Source of the DNA: Microbacterium lacus
GTDB lineage: Bacteria; Actinomycetota; Actinomycetes; Actinomycetales; Microbacteriaceae
Assembly (NCBI RefSeq): GCF_002812805.1
Contig: NZ_NMUM01000044.1
Coordinates: 310,001-374,000, forward strand
Length of the DNA: 64,000 nucleotides
Reading direction: 5' to 3'
Below, one piece after another: positions 9,107-17,418 of the stretch (within the stretch, counting starts at the first letter, position 1; every line of letters starts with the position of its first letter). The position numbers and the translations under genes were made by a program. Below the pieces are notes generated by a model. That model searched no databases and was not told the origin of the DNA. It saw only the letters and a list, made by a program, of their open reading frames with translations.

Positions 9107-9197
9107 CCCTCGCCGAGACGGCCAGTTGTTGCCGAGGCTGCTGGTTGTTCGCGGTGAATAGGCCGCGGCCTCGGCGCTAACGGGCGGTCTCGGCGAG
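9107..9197. repeat. 85-bp palindromic intergenic repeat, copy B
   Basis: The clearest copy. Outer arms CGCCGAGAC and GTCTCGGCG, inner segments GCCAGTTGTTGCCGAG and CTCGGCGCTAACGGGC in inverted orientation, and a central block GGTTGTTCGCGGTGAATAGG. It is in the same orientation as copies A and C. Confidence 0.75.
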
Positions 9198-9239
9198 CAA
9201 CGGGACGAGGTGCACCCCGCGTCCGGCGTCGGGCGCGCG

Positions 9240-9809
9240 TCAGGCCTTCTTCGCCGCGGCCTTCATCGCCTGCTTGTGCTCTCGCACTTTCAGCAGCGAC
9301 TCGGGGCTGACGATGTCGGCGACGCTGCGGAACGAACCGTCCTCACCGTAGGGAGCGGATGCCTCGCGCCATCCGTCCCCCGTGTACCCGTACTGCTTGC
9401 CGAGCAGCGCGAGAAAGATCTTCGCCTTCTGCTCACCGAATCCGGGGAGCGCCCTGAGGCGCTTCAGGACCTCGCGCCCGTCGGGGGCATCGCGGGTCCA
9501 GAGGGCAGAGGCATCTCCGCCCCAGTCGTCCTCGATCGCGGTGCAGAGCGACTGCACCCGACCGGCCATCGACCCGGGGTATCGGTGCACGGCCGGAGTC
9601 TTCTTGAACTCCTCGGCGAGCTGGTCGGGGTCGTAGTGTGCCAGGGTCGCGGCGTCGACGGACCCGACCCGCTCCTGGATCTTGAGCGGCCCGGCGAAGG
9701 CCGTCTCCATCGCGACCTGCTGGTCCAGCAGCATCCCGATCAGCAGGGCCAGGGGATCATCGCTCAGAAGGCGGTCGGCGGCGGCGTCGCCCGTGATGTG
9801 CAGCGTCAT
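9240..9809 (-). CDS. HhH-GPD-type base-excision DNA repair protein
   Basis: A 189-residue protein of the HhH-GPD (endonuclease III/AlkA-like) superfamily, which excises damaged bases. The helix-hairpin-helix is at about residues 116-137, with hairpin LPGFGEQKA. The N-terminal helical core starts LLSDDPLALLIGMLLDQQVA, typical of AlkA-like enzymes. The C-terminus has no 4Fe-4S cysteines, so it is not an EndoIII. The start is the ATG at 9809 (MTLHITGD); the frame is open to 9905, but that extension covers a palindromic repeat and is rejected. Substrate lesion unknown. Confidence 0.82.
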   Translation of the reverse strand: MTLHITGDAAADRLLSDDPLALLIGMLLDQQVAMETAFAGPLKIQERVGSVDAATLAHYDPDQLAEEFKKTPAVHRYPGSMAGRVQSLCTAIEDDWGGDASALWTRDAPDGREVLKRLRALPGFGEQKAKIFLALLGKQYGYTGDGWREASAPYGEDGSFRSVADIVSPESLLKVREHKQAMKAAAKKA

Positions 9810-9858
9810 GCGATCAGTTTCGCACCCCACATCGGCGTGCGAACGGCCCGATGCGGCG

Positions 9859-9926
9859 AAGTGGGGCAGATTGCGTGCTGTGGGGCAGGGGGGAACCTGC
9901 CCCACAGCGCCTAACCTGCCCCACTT
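9859..9926. repeat. nested palindrome with four alternating TGGGGCAG sites
   Basis: Outer arms AAGTGGGGCAG (9859-9869) and CTGCCCCACTT (9916-9926); inner arms CTGTGGGGCAGG (9878-9889) and CCTGCCCCACAG (9896-9907) around a 6-nt loop. The result is four copies of TGGGGCAG, two per strand. It lies just upstream of the HhH gene and downstream of the 103-residue gene, both on the minus strand, so it could act as a terminator, an operator or a mobile palindrome. Confidence 0.7.
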
Positions 9927-9954
9927 GGGGCGAGTGCTGCGGCGGCCGAGGCAA

Positions 9955-10266
9955 TCAGGCCGGAAGCCAGGCCTCGGCGAACGCCTCGGGGCTCAGGATT
10001 TCCAGGTCGGCGGCGATGGCCCGCATCGTCTTCTCGAAATCGACGACCGAGGACTCCCGGATGCGTCGAGCCTCACCGCCGTCTGCGATCCGGACGATGA
10101 CGATGTCGCTCAACGCCGGAGCGTCACCGACATCGACCAACCCGGCGACCAGGGTGCCGACCCACCGCACACCGCGCGCCACGGGGCTGAGCTGCCGGTC
10201 TTCACCTGTGACCCGGTAGACATCGCGCGCCAGCGACCCGGGCGCCCCGGGCGGGGTGTCGGTCAC
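9955..10266 (-). CDS. hypothetical protein co-transcribed with hemA
   Basis: A 103-residue soluble protein starting at a GTG (10266) only 3 bp after the hemA stop, so probably made from the hemA transcript. No signal peptide, membrane helix or cofactor motif is seen. The sequence is mixed alpha/beta (VDVGDAPALSDIVIVRIADG; VDFEKTMRAIAADLEIL). I do not recognise a family. Its fixed position behind hemA suggests a role in or near tetrapyrrole synthesis, but that is inference only. Confidence 0.6.
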   Translation of the reverse strand: MTDTPPGAPGSLARDVYRVTGEDRQLSPVARGVRWVGTLVAGLVDVGDAPALSDIVIVRIADGGEARRIRESSVVDFEKTMRAIAADLEILSPEAFAEAWLPA

Positions 10267-10269
10267 GGG

Positions 10270-11646
10270 TCAGGCGGCGCCGTCGGCGACGGCAGCGGAG
10301 TCTCGCAGCGCTGCAGCATCCTGCGCCGTGGAATCCTGCGCGCCGACGTCGATGCCGAATAGGGTGCCGAGAGCCGCGACGTAATCGTCCGCGCGTCCTC
10401 GGGCCGCGAGGTCCTGGGCGCGGGTCGTGGGCACGTGCAGCAGCCGGCCGACCAGGTGGCGCATCGCCTGTTCGGTACGACCGTCTTCGTCTCCGCGTGC
10501 CCGCACGCGCGCGATCTCGTCTTCCAGCACCGCGAACGCGTGTTCGCGCAGCGCCACGACAGCGGGCGCGAGGCTCTGGCGGCGTCCTGCGAGCGCGAAC
10601 TTCTGGGCGGCATCCCGCACGATCTCGCGTGCCTCGGCGGTCGCCTGTAGCTCTTCGAGCGGGGCGTGCAGCCGCACGGTCTCAAGGTCGAGCAGGTCGA
10701 CGCCCGGGACGGTCACGACATCGGGGTCGACGTTGCGCGGAAGCCCGAGATCGATCACGAGGCGTCGCGCGCCTGCCGCGTGGGGCACGGGGCACTCCGC
10801 AGCTCCGGCCGGGGTGATGCGACGCAGCTCGCCCGAGAGTTCTGCGCGCCCGCGCTGCAGCAGCGCCGCATCGAGGACGTGGTGGTCCACGCTCGTGCAG
10901 GTGATGACGAGGTCGGCGGATGCCGCGGCGCGCGCATAGCCCGCGTCGTCGATGGATGCGATGCCGTGTTTGGCGGCGAAGACCTGTGCGCGACCGGAAG
11001 GGGAGAAGACCGTGATGCGCTCGGCGCCGTGGTCGCGGAGCGCGGCCAGGGTGGCAGCGGCGTACGCTCCGGTGCCGACGAGGAGGACATCGAGCTCGGT
11101 CCAGTCCGCAACGCGGCTGTCGGCCAGCTCGAGCGAGAGGCGGACGAGCGAGCGACCGGCCCGACCGATCGCGGTGGCGTTCTTCACGCCGCGCTGTGCC
11201 TCGCTCGCGCGCTGGAAAAGACGCTCGAGCTCACCCGAGGTGGTGCCCTGGCGGCGCGCGTCGGTCAGCGCTCGGCGCACCTGACCCGCGATCTCGCCCT
11301 CACCGACGACGACCGATTCGAGCCCCGACGCAACGGCGAAAAGGTGCTCTGCGACATCCGGACCCGTGACCACGCGGTACGAACCCTCGAACTCGGAAGC
11401 GCTGACGCCCGTGGCTGCCTCGGCGGCGAGCAGAACGGCTTCTACGCCGACGGGACCGGCCGCGGTGACGGGCTCGTCCATGTCGACGTACGCCTCGAAG
11501 CGGTTGCACGTCGCCAGCACGACGGCTCCGCGGACGCACGAGTCGTGCTCCGCGATGAGGGGAGCGATATCGGTCGTGTGTACGCTGAGCCGCTCGAGTA
11601 GATCGAATGCGGCGGTCTTGTGACTCGCCGAGATACACAGCAGCAC
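10270..11646 (-). CDS. hemA: glutamyl-tRNA reductase
   Basis: A 458-residue enzyme that reduces glutamyl-tRNA with NADPH to glutamate-1-semialdehyde, the first committed step of C5-pathway tetrapyrrole synthesis. The nucleophile is Cys47 in [10 protein letters not shown], and [15 protein letters not shown] is the conserved catalytic-domain segment. The NADPH-binding domain starts near [17 protein letters not shown], and a C-terminal helical dimerisation domain follows. It diverges from hemE across 86 bp, so the two arms of the heme cluster may share a regulatory region. Confidence 0.96.
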   Translation of the reverse strand: MLLCISASHKTAAFDLLERLSVHTTDIAPLIAEHDSCVRGAVVLATCNRFEAYVDMDEPVTAAGPVGVEAVLLAAEAATGVSASEFEGSYRVVTGPDVAEHLFAVASGLESVVVGEGEIAGQVRRALTDARRQGTTSGELERLFQRASEAQRGVKNATAIGRAGRSLVRLSLELADSRVADWTELDVLLVGTGAYAAATLAALRDHGAERITVFSPSGRAQVFAAKHGIASIDDAGYARAAASADLVITCTSVDHHVLDAALLQRGRAELSGELRRITPAGAAECPVPHAAGARRLVIDLGLPRNVDPDVVTVPGVDLLDLETVRLHAPLEELQATAEAREIVRDAAQKFALAGRRQSLAPAVVALREHAFAVLEDEIARVRARGDEDGRTEQAMRHLVGRLLHVPTTRAQDLAARGRADDYVAALGTLFGIDVGAQDSTAQDAAALRDSAAVADGAA

Positions 11647-11732
11647 CTATCCAGCTTACCTTCCGTGTGCACCCCCACTGCCCGCGCGCCCGGAGTTCGC
11701 CCGAACCCCGGGGTGCGGGGGAGGATGGAGCC

Positions 11733-12773
11733 ATGCAACTTTCCGACGCCCCGCTGCTGCGCGCCCTCCGGGGCGACCGACCCGACCGCGCGCCGGTCTG
11801 GTTCATGCGTCAGGCGGGACGGTCGCTGCCGGAGTACCGCGAACTGCGCGTCGGAACACGGATGCTGGATGCGTGCCTTGACCCCGAACTGGCCTCTGAG
11901 ATCACCCTCCAGCCGGTCCGGCGCCACCACGTCGACGCCGCGATCTTCTTCAGCGACATCGTTGTACCCCTGCGTCTCGCTGGTGTGGAGGTCGAGATCG
12001 AACCGGGTCGCGGCCCGGTCTTCGCGAACCCGGTGCGAAGCGCCGCGGATGTCGCCCGCCTGACGGCGATCGATCCGGCCGAGGTGGCCGAGGCATCCGG
12101 ATCCGTCATCGAAGCCATCGGACGGGTCACGGAAGAGCTGGGTTCGACGCCGCTGATCGGTTTCGCGGGCGCGCCCTTCACGCTGGCCGCGTACCTCGTC
12201 GAGGGCGGCCCGTCGAAGGAGCACCTGCGGGCGCGCGCCATGATGCACGCGGACCCCGCCTCGTGGCACGCACTCGCCGACTGGCTCGGCCGGGTCGCCG
12301 GGGTGTTCCTCGACGTGCAGGTCCGCGCCGGAGCATCCGCCGTCCAGCTCTTCGACTCGTGGGCGGGTTCGCTCTCGCGTGCCGACTACCGCGCGTTCGC
12401 CGCTCCCCACTCGCGCACGGCCGTGTCCGCCGTCGCCGGCCGCGTTCCGATCATCCACTTCGGCGTCGGCACCGGCCCGATCCTCGACGACATGCGCCTC
12501 GACGGCCTGGCCGACGCGGTCGGCGTCGACTGGCGCACGACCCTCGACGACGCCGCTCGCGTGCTCAGCCCCGACGTCACCGTGCAGGGCAACATCGACC
12601 CGGCGCTGCTGCAGGCGCCGTGGCCCGTGCTCGAGGCCCATGTCCGCGACGTGCTCGAGCGTGGACGCGCGGCTCGCGCCCACGTCCTCAACCTGGGCCA
12701 TGGCGTCACCCCCGACACCGACCCCGATGTGCTCACCCGCATCGTGCGCCTCGTCCACGAGGAGAACGTGTGA
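11733..12773 (+). CDS. hemE: uroporphyrinogen decarboxylase
   Basis: A 346-residue TIM-barrel enzyme that converts uroporphyrinogen III to coproporphyrinogen III. The signature [14 protein letters not shown] is close to the N-terminus and the catalytic Asp region is [10 protein letters not shown]; the second signature is [16 protein letters not shown]. The start chosen is the ATG at 11733 (MQLSDAPLL) preceded by GGAG; a longer frame to 11607 overlaps hemA codons. The stop overlaps the hemY GTG by GTGA. First gene of the rightward heme operon. Confidence 0.96.
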   Translation: MQLSDAPLLRALRGDRPDRAPVWFMRQAGRSLPEYRELRVGTRMLDACLDPELASEITLQPVRRHHVDAAIFFSDIVVPLRLAGVEVEIEPGRGPVFANPVRSAADVARLTAIDPAEVAEASGSVIEAIGRVTEELGSTPLIGFAGAPFTLAAYLVEGGPSKEHLRARAMMHADPASWHALADWLGRVAGVFLDVQVRAGASAVQLFDSWAGSLSRADYRAFAAPHSRTAVSAVAGRVPIIHFGVGTGPILDDMRLDGLADAVGVDWRTTLDDAARVLSPDVTVQGNIDPALLQAPWPVLEAHVRDVLERGRAARAHVLNLGHGVTPDTDPDVLTRIVRLVHEENV

Positions 12774-14350
12774 GCCCAGACTCTTCGGCGCCGTTCTCGG
12801 CCGAACTGATCGAACGGGCCCGCGATACGCGGGTCGTCGTCATCGGCGGCGGGATCGCGGGCCTCGTCGCGGCCTGGGAGTGCGCGCGGATCGGGATGGA
12901 TGTCACGGTCCTCGAGGCGTCGTCGCGCGTCGGTGGGGCGATTCGCACGGCGGACGTCGGCGGGCTGACGCTCGATGTGGGGGCGGAGAGCTACGCCACG
13001 CGCGGCGGGCACGTGCGTCGTCTGATCGACGAGCTGGGTCTCGGGTCTGAGGTCGTCGCGCCGAGCGGCGGTCGTGCGTGGCTGGGCGGGATTCCCGGTG
13101 TGCCGGGTGGCGCCGCACCCCTCCCGGCGGGCGGAGTGCTCGGCATCCCGGCGAACCCGTTCGACCCGGACGTTCGCCGCATCATCGGCTGGAGCGGCGC
13201 CTGGCGGGCATATCTGGATCGTCTGCGCCCGGTCCTGACGATCGGCCACACCCACAGCCTCGGTGCCCTGGTGTCGACGCGGATGGGATCGCGTGTGCTC
13301 GACCGACTCGTCGCCCCGGTCGTGCAGGGCGTGTACTCGGCCCGCCCGGCCGATATCGACGTTGATCTCGCGGCGCCCGGCCTGAATGCCGCGCTCACCC
13401 GCACGGGATCGCTGAGCGGTGCTGTTTCGGTCCTCAGCGCCGAGCGTGCGACCAAGGCGCCCGGGGGAGCGGTCGAGGGAATCCGCGGAGGGATGCAGCG
13501 CATTGTCGATGCCCTGCTCGCCCGCCTCGATGAGCTGGGTGTGACCGTACGGACGGACACGCCCGCTGCGGCGCTGACGCGGACCCCGGACGGGTGGCAG
13601 GTCGAGATCGAGGGCACCCTCGGCGGCGGAACGGACACCCTGGCGCCGGAAACGGGCACCCTCGGCGACGAAACGGGCACCCTCGCGGCGGACGCCGTGA
13701 TCGTCGCGACGGAGGAACGGATGGCGCGGGCCCTGTTGCGTCCGTCCGTTCCGGACCTCGACGCCCCGGCGAATGACGCATCGGACGACACCGGCCTCGA
13801 CGCATCGGCAGACCCGGGCGTCGCGCCCGAGATCGAGGTCGTCTCGCTCGTTCTCGACACATCGGCGCTGGACGCAGCGCCCCGCGGCTCGGGCGTACTC
13901 ACCGTGCCCGGTTCGTACACCGCCAAGGCCCTTACCCACGCGACCGCGAAGTGGGCCTGGCTCGCCGAAGCCGCCCGGGCGCTCGCACCGCACCGCCACG
14001 TGGTCCGCGTGTCGTTCGGCAGCCAGGGTGAACCCGCCGCGACCGCCGGGCTGACGGACGATGAGACCGCCGCGCTTGCGCTGACCGAGGCATCCGCTCT
14101 TCTCGGCGTTCCGCTGGACTCGAGTCAGCTGGTCGGCGCGCACCGCGAGCGCTATACGCAGAGCCAGCCGGCGTCGGTCATCGGTCGTGAGGCGCAGACA
14201 GCGGCGGCCCGCCAGCACATCGCCGCGGTGCCGGGGCTCGGGGTCGTCGGCGCGTGGGTTTCGGGAACGGGGCTGGCGCAGGTCGTCCCCGACGCGCTGA
14301 CCGAGAGCGAACGCGTGCGCACCGCCCTTTTGTGGGACCGACGGCCATGA
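12770..14350 (+). CDS. hemY: protoporphyrinogen/coproporphyrinogen oxidase, HemY type
   Basis: A 526-residue FAD flavoprotein. In Gram-positive bacteria with ChdC, this enzyme oxidises coproporphyrinogen III to coproporphyrin III using oxygen. The dinucleotide motif is [16 protein letters not shown], followed by [13 protein letters not shown]; the C-terminal FAD motif is [18 protein letters not shown]. The GTG start at 12770 overlaps the hemE stop. The protein is longer than the usual 460-480 residues because of an insertion at about residues 282-345. That insertion contains four 7-residue repeats (see 13613-13696), an Ala/Asp-rich stretch and native sequence between them. Confidence 0.93.
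   Translation: MSPDSSAPFSAELIERARDTRVVVIGGGIAGLVAAWECARIGMDVTVLEASSRVGGAIRTADVGGLTLDVGAESYATRGGHVRRLIDELGLGSEVVAPSGGRAWLGGIPGVPGGAAPLPAGGVLGIPANPFDPDVRRIIGWSGAWRAYLDRLRPVLTIGHTHSLGALVSTRMGSRVLDRLVAPVVQGVYSARPADIDVDLAAPGLNAALTRTGSLSGAVSVLSAERATKAPGGAVEGIRGGMQRIVDALLARLDELGVTVRTDTPAAALTRTPDGWQVEIEGTLGGGTDTLAPETGTLGDETGTLAADAVIVATEERMARALLRPSVPDLDAPANDASDDTGLDASADPGVAPEIEVVSLVLDTSALDAAPRGSGVLTVPGSYTAKALTHATAKWAWLAEAARALAPHRHVVRVSFGSQGEPAATAGLTDDETAALALTEASALLGVPLDSSQLVGAHRERYTQSQPASVIGREAQTAAARQHIAAVPGLGVVGAWVSGTGLAQVVPDALTESERVRTALLWDRRP
13613..13696 (+). repeat. four 21-bp in-frame tandem repeats in hemY
   Basis: Four 21-bp units encode [21 protein letters not shown] and GTLAADA (residues 282-309). 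Units share GGCACCCTCGGCGxxGAAAC with a few changes. Because the unit is seven codons, copy-number change would not shift the frame. Confidence 0.85.
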
Positions 14351-14443
14351 TGTCAACCCGGATGCCGAAATTGGCATACGGGACTAACCTAAAGACTCGG
14401 ACCGAAGATCTAAACGACGTAGCACGAGTGTGAGGAGATCCCT

Positions 14444-14824
14444 ATGAAGGGCAAAGTGGGACTCGTGATCGGCTTGGCGGCGGGGTACGTCCTCGGAACC
14501 CGCGCGGGACGTGAGCGGTACGAACAGATCAAGGAACAAGCCCTCAAGGTGTGGAACCTCGACCCCGTGCAGAAGCAGGTCGACCGCGCCAAGGACTTCA
14601 CGACTTCCACCGCGATGGCGATCCCCGGCGCAGTGTGGAACGGCGCCGTCAAGGTGACCCGCGCGGTGCAGGGCAAGGACGCCACGCCGGGTCAGCGACT
14701 CGACGCGGCGATCAAGGCCGGCAAGGACGGCTCGGAAGACGTGGCCAAGGCCGCCGAGCGGTCCGTCTCGAACATCGAGAAGAAGATCGACGACGCGTCC
14801 ACCGACGGCGCCAAAAAGAGCTGA
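14444..14824 (+). CDS. YtxH-like small membrane-anchored protein
   Basis: A 126-residue protein with one N-terminal hydrophobic segment (VGLVIGLAAGYVLGTRAGRE) followed by a charged, helical tail rich in Lys, Asp and Ala. This is the layout of YtxH-type proteins, single-pass proteins of envelope or stress clusters with poorly defined function. A good ribosome-binding site (GAGGAG) lies 7 bp before the ATG. It starts a three-gene block of small envelope-type proteins placed between hemY and chdC; the next start is 2 bp after its stop. Confidence 0.7.
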   Translation: MKGKVGLVIGLAAGYVLGTRAGRERYEQIKEQALKVWNLDPVQKQVDRAKDFTTSTAMAIPGAVWNGAVKVTRAVQGKDATPGQRLDAAIKAGKDGSEDVAKAAERSVSNIEKKIDDASTDGAKKS

Positions 14825-14826
14825 TC

Positions 14827-15237
14827 GTGGCATCCCCCCGAGGTATGCGAGACCGCGCCGACGACTCTCTGTTGACGCTCGTCGGTGACGTTCCCGAACT
14901 CGTCCGCAACCTGGTCATCGCCGAGGTCGACCAGGCGAAGTCGTGGCTTGCCAAGACTGCCAAGGACTACGGGATCGGCGCGGGATGGCTCGTCGTCGCC
15001 CTCGCCGTTCTGTTCTGGACGATTCCCGTCTTCGGCACCGCGGCCATCGCGGGGCTGGCGACGGTGTGGCCGGTGTGGCTGTCGGCGCTGGTGATCGGTG
15101 CGGGCCTGCTCGTCGTGGTCGCGATTCTGGTGCTGCTCGGCATCGCCCGATTCAAGCGAGCTTCACGGCGCCAGAGTCCCATCGGCGCCGTGAAAGAGGA
15201 TTTCGACATCGTCCGGGAGGTACGCGATGAGTTCTGA
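14827..15237 (+). CDS. actinobacterial holin-X (Act_3) family membrane protein
   Basis: A 136-residue protein starting at GTG 14827 with a hydrophilic first half (LLTLVGDVPELVRNLVIAEV) and two hydrophobic helices (about residues 54-77 and 80-105). This matches the family called phage holin family, superfamily III-type (Act_3), in actinobacteria. Despite the name it is a chromosomal gene, usually next to YtxH-like and DUF3618 genes as here. No lysis genes are nearby. It overlaps the next ORF by 11 bp. Confidence 0.7.
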   Translation: MASPRGMRDRADDSLLTLVGDVPELVRNLVIAEVDQAKSWLAKTAKDYGIGAGWLVVALAVLFWTIPVFGTAAIAGLATVWPVWLSALVIGAGLLVVVAILVLLGIARFKRASRRQSPIGAVKEDFDIVREVRDEF

Positions 15238-15571
15238 CCCCACAGGTTCGGACATGGCGCGCCAGCCTCGTCCCCATAGCTCGCCGCGTCCCGACAGCCT
15301 TCTCGTGCCGATGCCGCGGACCCTCGTGCCGCAGCTCGGCGACCCCGTCGCCCAGGCGCGGGCCGAGCTGAAGGCTGCGCTCGCGGCAATCGAGGAGAAG
15401 GCGAACCTCCCCAAGCGCGCGGCGCGCGTGACGGACAAGGCTGTGCACCGCGCACGAGCTTTCGCGAAAACCCGCCCCCTGCAGGCGGCCGCCGTCGCTG
15501 TCGGCGTGGCCGCGGTCGTCGGGCTGGCCGTTTGGGAGGGCGTGCGCCTGTATACGGCGCCGCGACGCTGA
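15227..15571 (+). CDS. DUF3618-like membrane protein
   Basis: A 114-residue protein. The central region ARAELKAALAAIEEKANLPK resembles the DUF3618 repeat (ARxELexTldaIedKlnvPKR), and one C-terminal membrane helix follows (AAAVAVGVAAVVGLAVW). Function unknown. The ATG lies inside the end of the holin-like gene, so translation is probably coupled. The three-gene block ends here; a hairpin at 15585-15606 separates it from chdC. Confidence 0.65.
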   Translation: MSSDPTGSDMARQPRPHSSPRPDSLLVPMPRTLVPQLGDPVAQARAELKAALAAIEEKANLPKRAARVTDKAVHRARAFAKTRPLQAAAVAVGVAAVVGLAVWEGVRLYTAPRR

Positions 15572-15584
15572 TCGGTACAGGGCT

Positions 15585-15606
15585 GATCGGCCAGGTTTGG
15601 CCGATC
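15585..15606. terminator. hairpin between DUF3618 gene and chdC
   Basis: Perfect 8-bp stem GATCGGCC/GGCCGATC with 6-nt loop. No T-run follows, so it is either a weak or factor-dependent stop signal or a regulatory hairpin upstream of chdC (start 15633). Confidence 0.4.
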
Positions 15607-15632
15607 CGAAGCGCTGGGTGAGACTGGGGAGT

Positions 15633-16343
15633 ATGACCGTGAGTCACGCGCACTCGTCCACGCCCGCCGACGACACAGCAACCGAGCATCCCTCGGGCTT
15701 TACGCTGTGGGCTGTCTGGCGACGCGATCCCGATCGGCCCGTCGTCGCGGTCGACGAGACCGAGCTCGAAGACATCGTCGCGCTCATCGAAGAGGGCGGC
15801 GTTACGGTGCGCGGCTTCTACGACGTGAGCGGGATGCGTGCCGACGCCGACCTGATGGTCTGGCTGCACGGCGACAACGCGGAAGATCTGCAGCGGGATC
15901 TGCGGCGCCTCCGACGCACGGAGCTGCTCCGCAACCTCCTTCCGAGCTGGAACGCGATGGGTGTCCACCGTGACGCGGAGTTCAATCGCGCGCACGTGCC
16001 CGGATTCCTGCGTGGTATCGAGCCGAAGGGCTGGCTCTGCCTGTACCCGTTCGTCCGGAGCTACGAGTGGTACCTGCTGCCCGAGGCCGACCGGCGGCGG
16101 ATGCTGGCCGAGCACGGCCGCCAGGGTGCGGCGTTCACCGGAGTGCTGGCGAACACCGTCGCGTCGTTCGCGCTCGGTGATTACGAATGGCTGCTGCCGC
16201 TCGAGGCGGACGATGTCGTTGAGCTCGTGGACCTGATGCGTGACCTCCGCTCGACCGAGGCGCGCATGCACGTTCGTGAAGAGGTGCCCTTCTACACGGG
16301 TCGTCGCTTGCTGCTCAGCGAGGTGCCCGAGGTTCTGCAGTGA
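15633..16343 (+). CDS. chdC: coproheme decarboxylase (HemQ/ChdC)
   Basis: A 236-residue chlorite-dismutase-family protein that oxidatively decarboxylates iron-coproporphyrin III to heme b, the final step of the coproporphyrin-dependent route. LCLYPFVRSYEWYLLP contains the conserved Tyr used as radical site, and the nearby MLAEHGRQG carries the proximal His. The ATG at 15633 has GGGGA upstream; an earlier in-frame start is less likely. Its presence with HemY defines the Gram-positive heme branch. A 15-bp tandem duplication straddles its stop codon. Confidence 0.93.
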   Translation: MTVSHAHSSTPADDTATEHPSGFTLWAVWRRDPDRPVVAVDETELEDIVALIEEGGVTVRGFYDVSGMRADADLMVWLHGDNAEDLQRDLRRLRRTELLRNLLPSWNAMGVHRDAEFNRAHVPGFLRGIEPKGWLCLYPFVRSYEWYLLPEADRRRMLAEHGRQGAAFTGVLANTVASFALGDYEWLLPLEADDVVELVDLMRDLRSTEARMHVREEVPFYTGRRLLLSEVPEVLQ

Positions 16344-16361
16344 CGCGTTCTGCAGTGACGG
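16332..16361 (+). repeat. 15-bp tandem duplication across the chdC stop
   Basis: Two adjacent units, GTTCTGCAGTGACGC and GTTCTGCAGTGACGG, differ in one base. The chdC stop TGA (16341-16343) is in the first unit and the second copies it, so the duplication lengthened the chdC-hemC gap to 25 bp instead of the tight overlaps seen in the rest of the operon. Confidence 0.75.
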
Positions 16362-16368
16362 CTTCAGC

Positions 16369-17418
16369 GTGACCGCCGGAACGCTCAGACTGGGGACCCG
16401 GCGCAGCGCCCTCGCTCTTGCGCAGTCCGGACATGTCGCCGAAGCGATCACCGCGGCGACCGGGGTGCCGGTCGAACTCGTGCCGATCGTTTCCGAGGGA
16501 GATGTCACGCGTGCCCCGCTGGCGCAGCTCGGCGGCACGGGCGTCTTCGCGACGCGACTGCGTGAGGCGCTCCTCGCCGGTGAGTGCGATCTGCTCGTCC
16601 ATTCGCTGAAAGACCTTCCGACAGCCGAGGCGCCGGGTCTGCGGATCGCGGCGACACCGCGCCGCGCCGACCCGCGCGACGTCTCGGTCACCCGTGGCAC
16701 CCTGCTCGCTGACTTCGGCACGGGAGAGAACGTCGCGGCGACGATCGGTACCGGCTCCCCCCGCCGTCAGGCGCAGTTGCGCCGCCGGGCGCCGCGCGTG
16801 CGCGTCGCGGAGCTTCGCGGAAACGTGGATTCGCGCCTTGCTCGCGTGCGCGACGAAGAGCTCGACGGCGTCGTGCTGGCCGCAGCCGGGCTGACGCGAC
16901 TCGGACTCATCGCGTCGGACAGCGGCGAGGCCGTGTGGGGCAGCGGCTCGGCCGAAGGCCTCCTGCTCGAGCCTCTCGGGCTGGCGGAATGGCCGACGGC
17001 AGCGGGGCAGGGCGCCCTGGCGATCGAGGTGCGAGCGGATGCTTCGCCAGACATCCTCGCGGCCATCGCTCCGCTCGAAGACCCCGCCACACGGTTCGCG
17101 GTGACGATCGAGCGCTCGATCCTGGCGGGCATCGAGGCGGGGTGCCACGCTCCGGTCGGTGTTCACGCGAGCGTCACCGACGAGAACGTGCGTGTACGTG
17201 CCGTCGTGTACGCGGTCGACGGTTCGCACAGGGTCGGGCTCGATCACGCTGAGCCCCTGGCTAAGGGGTATATTCGAAAAACGGGCGGCGGCGATGGCGC
17301 GAACGCCGCCGACAGCGCGGACCCGACCGTGCGAGCAGCGCTGATCGGGTCTGCGATCGCACGTCGACTCCTTGATGGTGGGGCAGCCGACTTGGTGTCA
17401 CGAGAGTTTTCCACATGA
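16369..17418 (+). CDS. hemC: porphobilinogen deaminase (hydroxymethylbilane synthase)
   Basis: A 349-residue enzyme that joins four porphobilinogens into hydroxymethylbilane. The N-terminal LRLGTRRSALALAQS and the LVHSLKDLPT motifs are diagnostic, TIGTGSPRRQAQL binds substrate carboxylates, and Cys259 in IEAGCHAPVG carries the dipyrromethane cofactor. GTG start at 16369. The C-terminus is Gly/Asp/Ala-rich before the final helix. Overlaps hemD by ATGA. Confidence 0.95.
   Translation: MTAGTLRLGTRRSALALAQSGHVAEAITAATGVPVELVPIVSEGDVTRAPLAQLGGTGVFATRLREALLAGECDLLVHSLKDLPTAEAPGLRIAATPRRADPRDVSVTRGTLLADFGTGENVAATIGTGSPRRQAQLRRRAPRVRVAELRGNVDSRLARVRDEELDGVVLAAAGLTRLGLIASDSGEAVWGSGSAEGLLLEPLGLAEWPTAAGQGALAIEVRADASPDILAAIAPLEDPATRFAVTIERSILAGIEAGCHAPVGVHASVTDENVRVRAVVYAVDGSHRVGLDHAEPLAKGYIRKTGGGDGANAADSADPTVRAALIGSAIARRLLDGGAADLVSREFST

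Larger units (their letters stand above)
8841..9239. other. 399-bp gene-free spacer packed with palindromic repeats
   Basis: Between glyS and the HhH-GPD gene there is no convincing gene. A short open frame at 8891-9157 crosses two copies of a repeat and has no ribosome-binding site, so it was not called. The space holds two copies of an 85-bp palindromic repeat (8874-8960 and 9107-9197) on either side of a long hairpin (8988-9054). The two flanking genes are convergent, so this is a 3' to 3' region without a need for promoters. Confidence 0.8.

Noticed and set aside
8891..9157. 88-codon open frame in the glyS-HhH spacer
   Set aside because: It crosses one full and one partial copy of the 85-bp repeat plus the central hairpin, and has no ribosome-binding site.
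8874..9197. CRISPR array or integron attC sites
   Set aside because: Repeats are long, palindromic and few, spacers are irregular, and no cas gene or integrase is present.
12386..14377. 663-codon minus-strand open frame opposite hemE/hemY
   Set aside because: Shadow frame; Arg-rich composition and no motif, while the sense strand encodes two clear heme enzymes.
14827..15237. Holin-like gene as a prophage remnant
   Set aside because: No other phage gene, att site or integrase is near; this family is chromosomal and normally found with YtxH-like and DUF3618 proteins.
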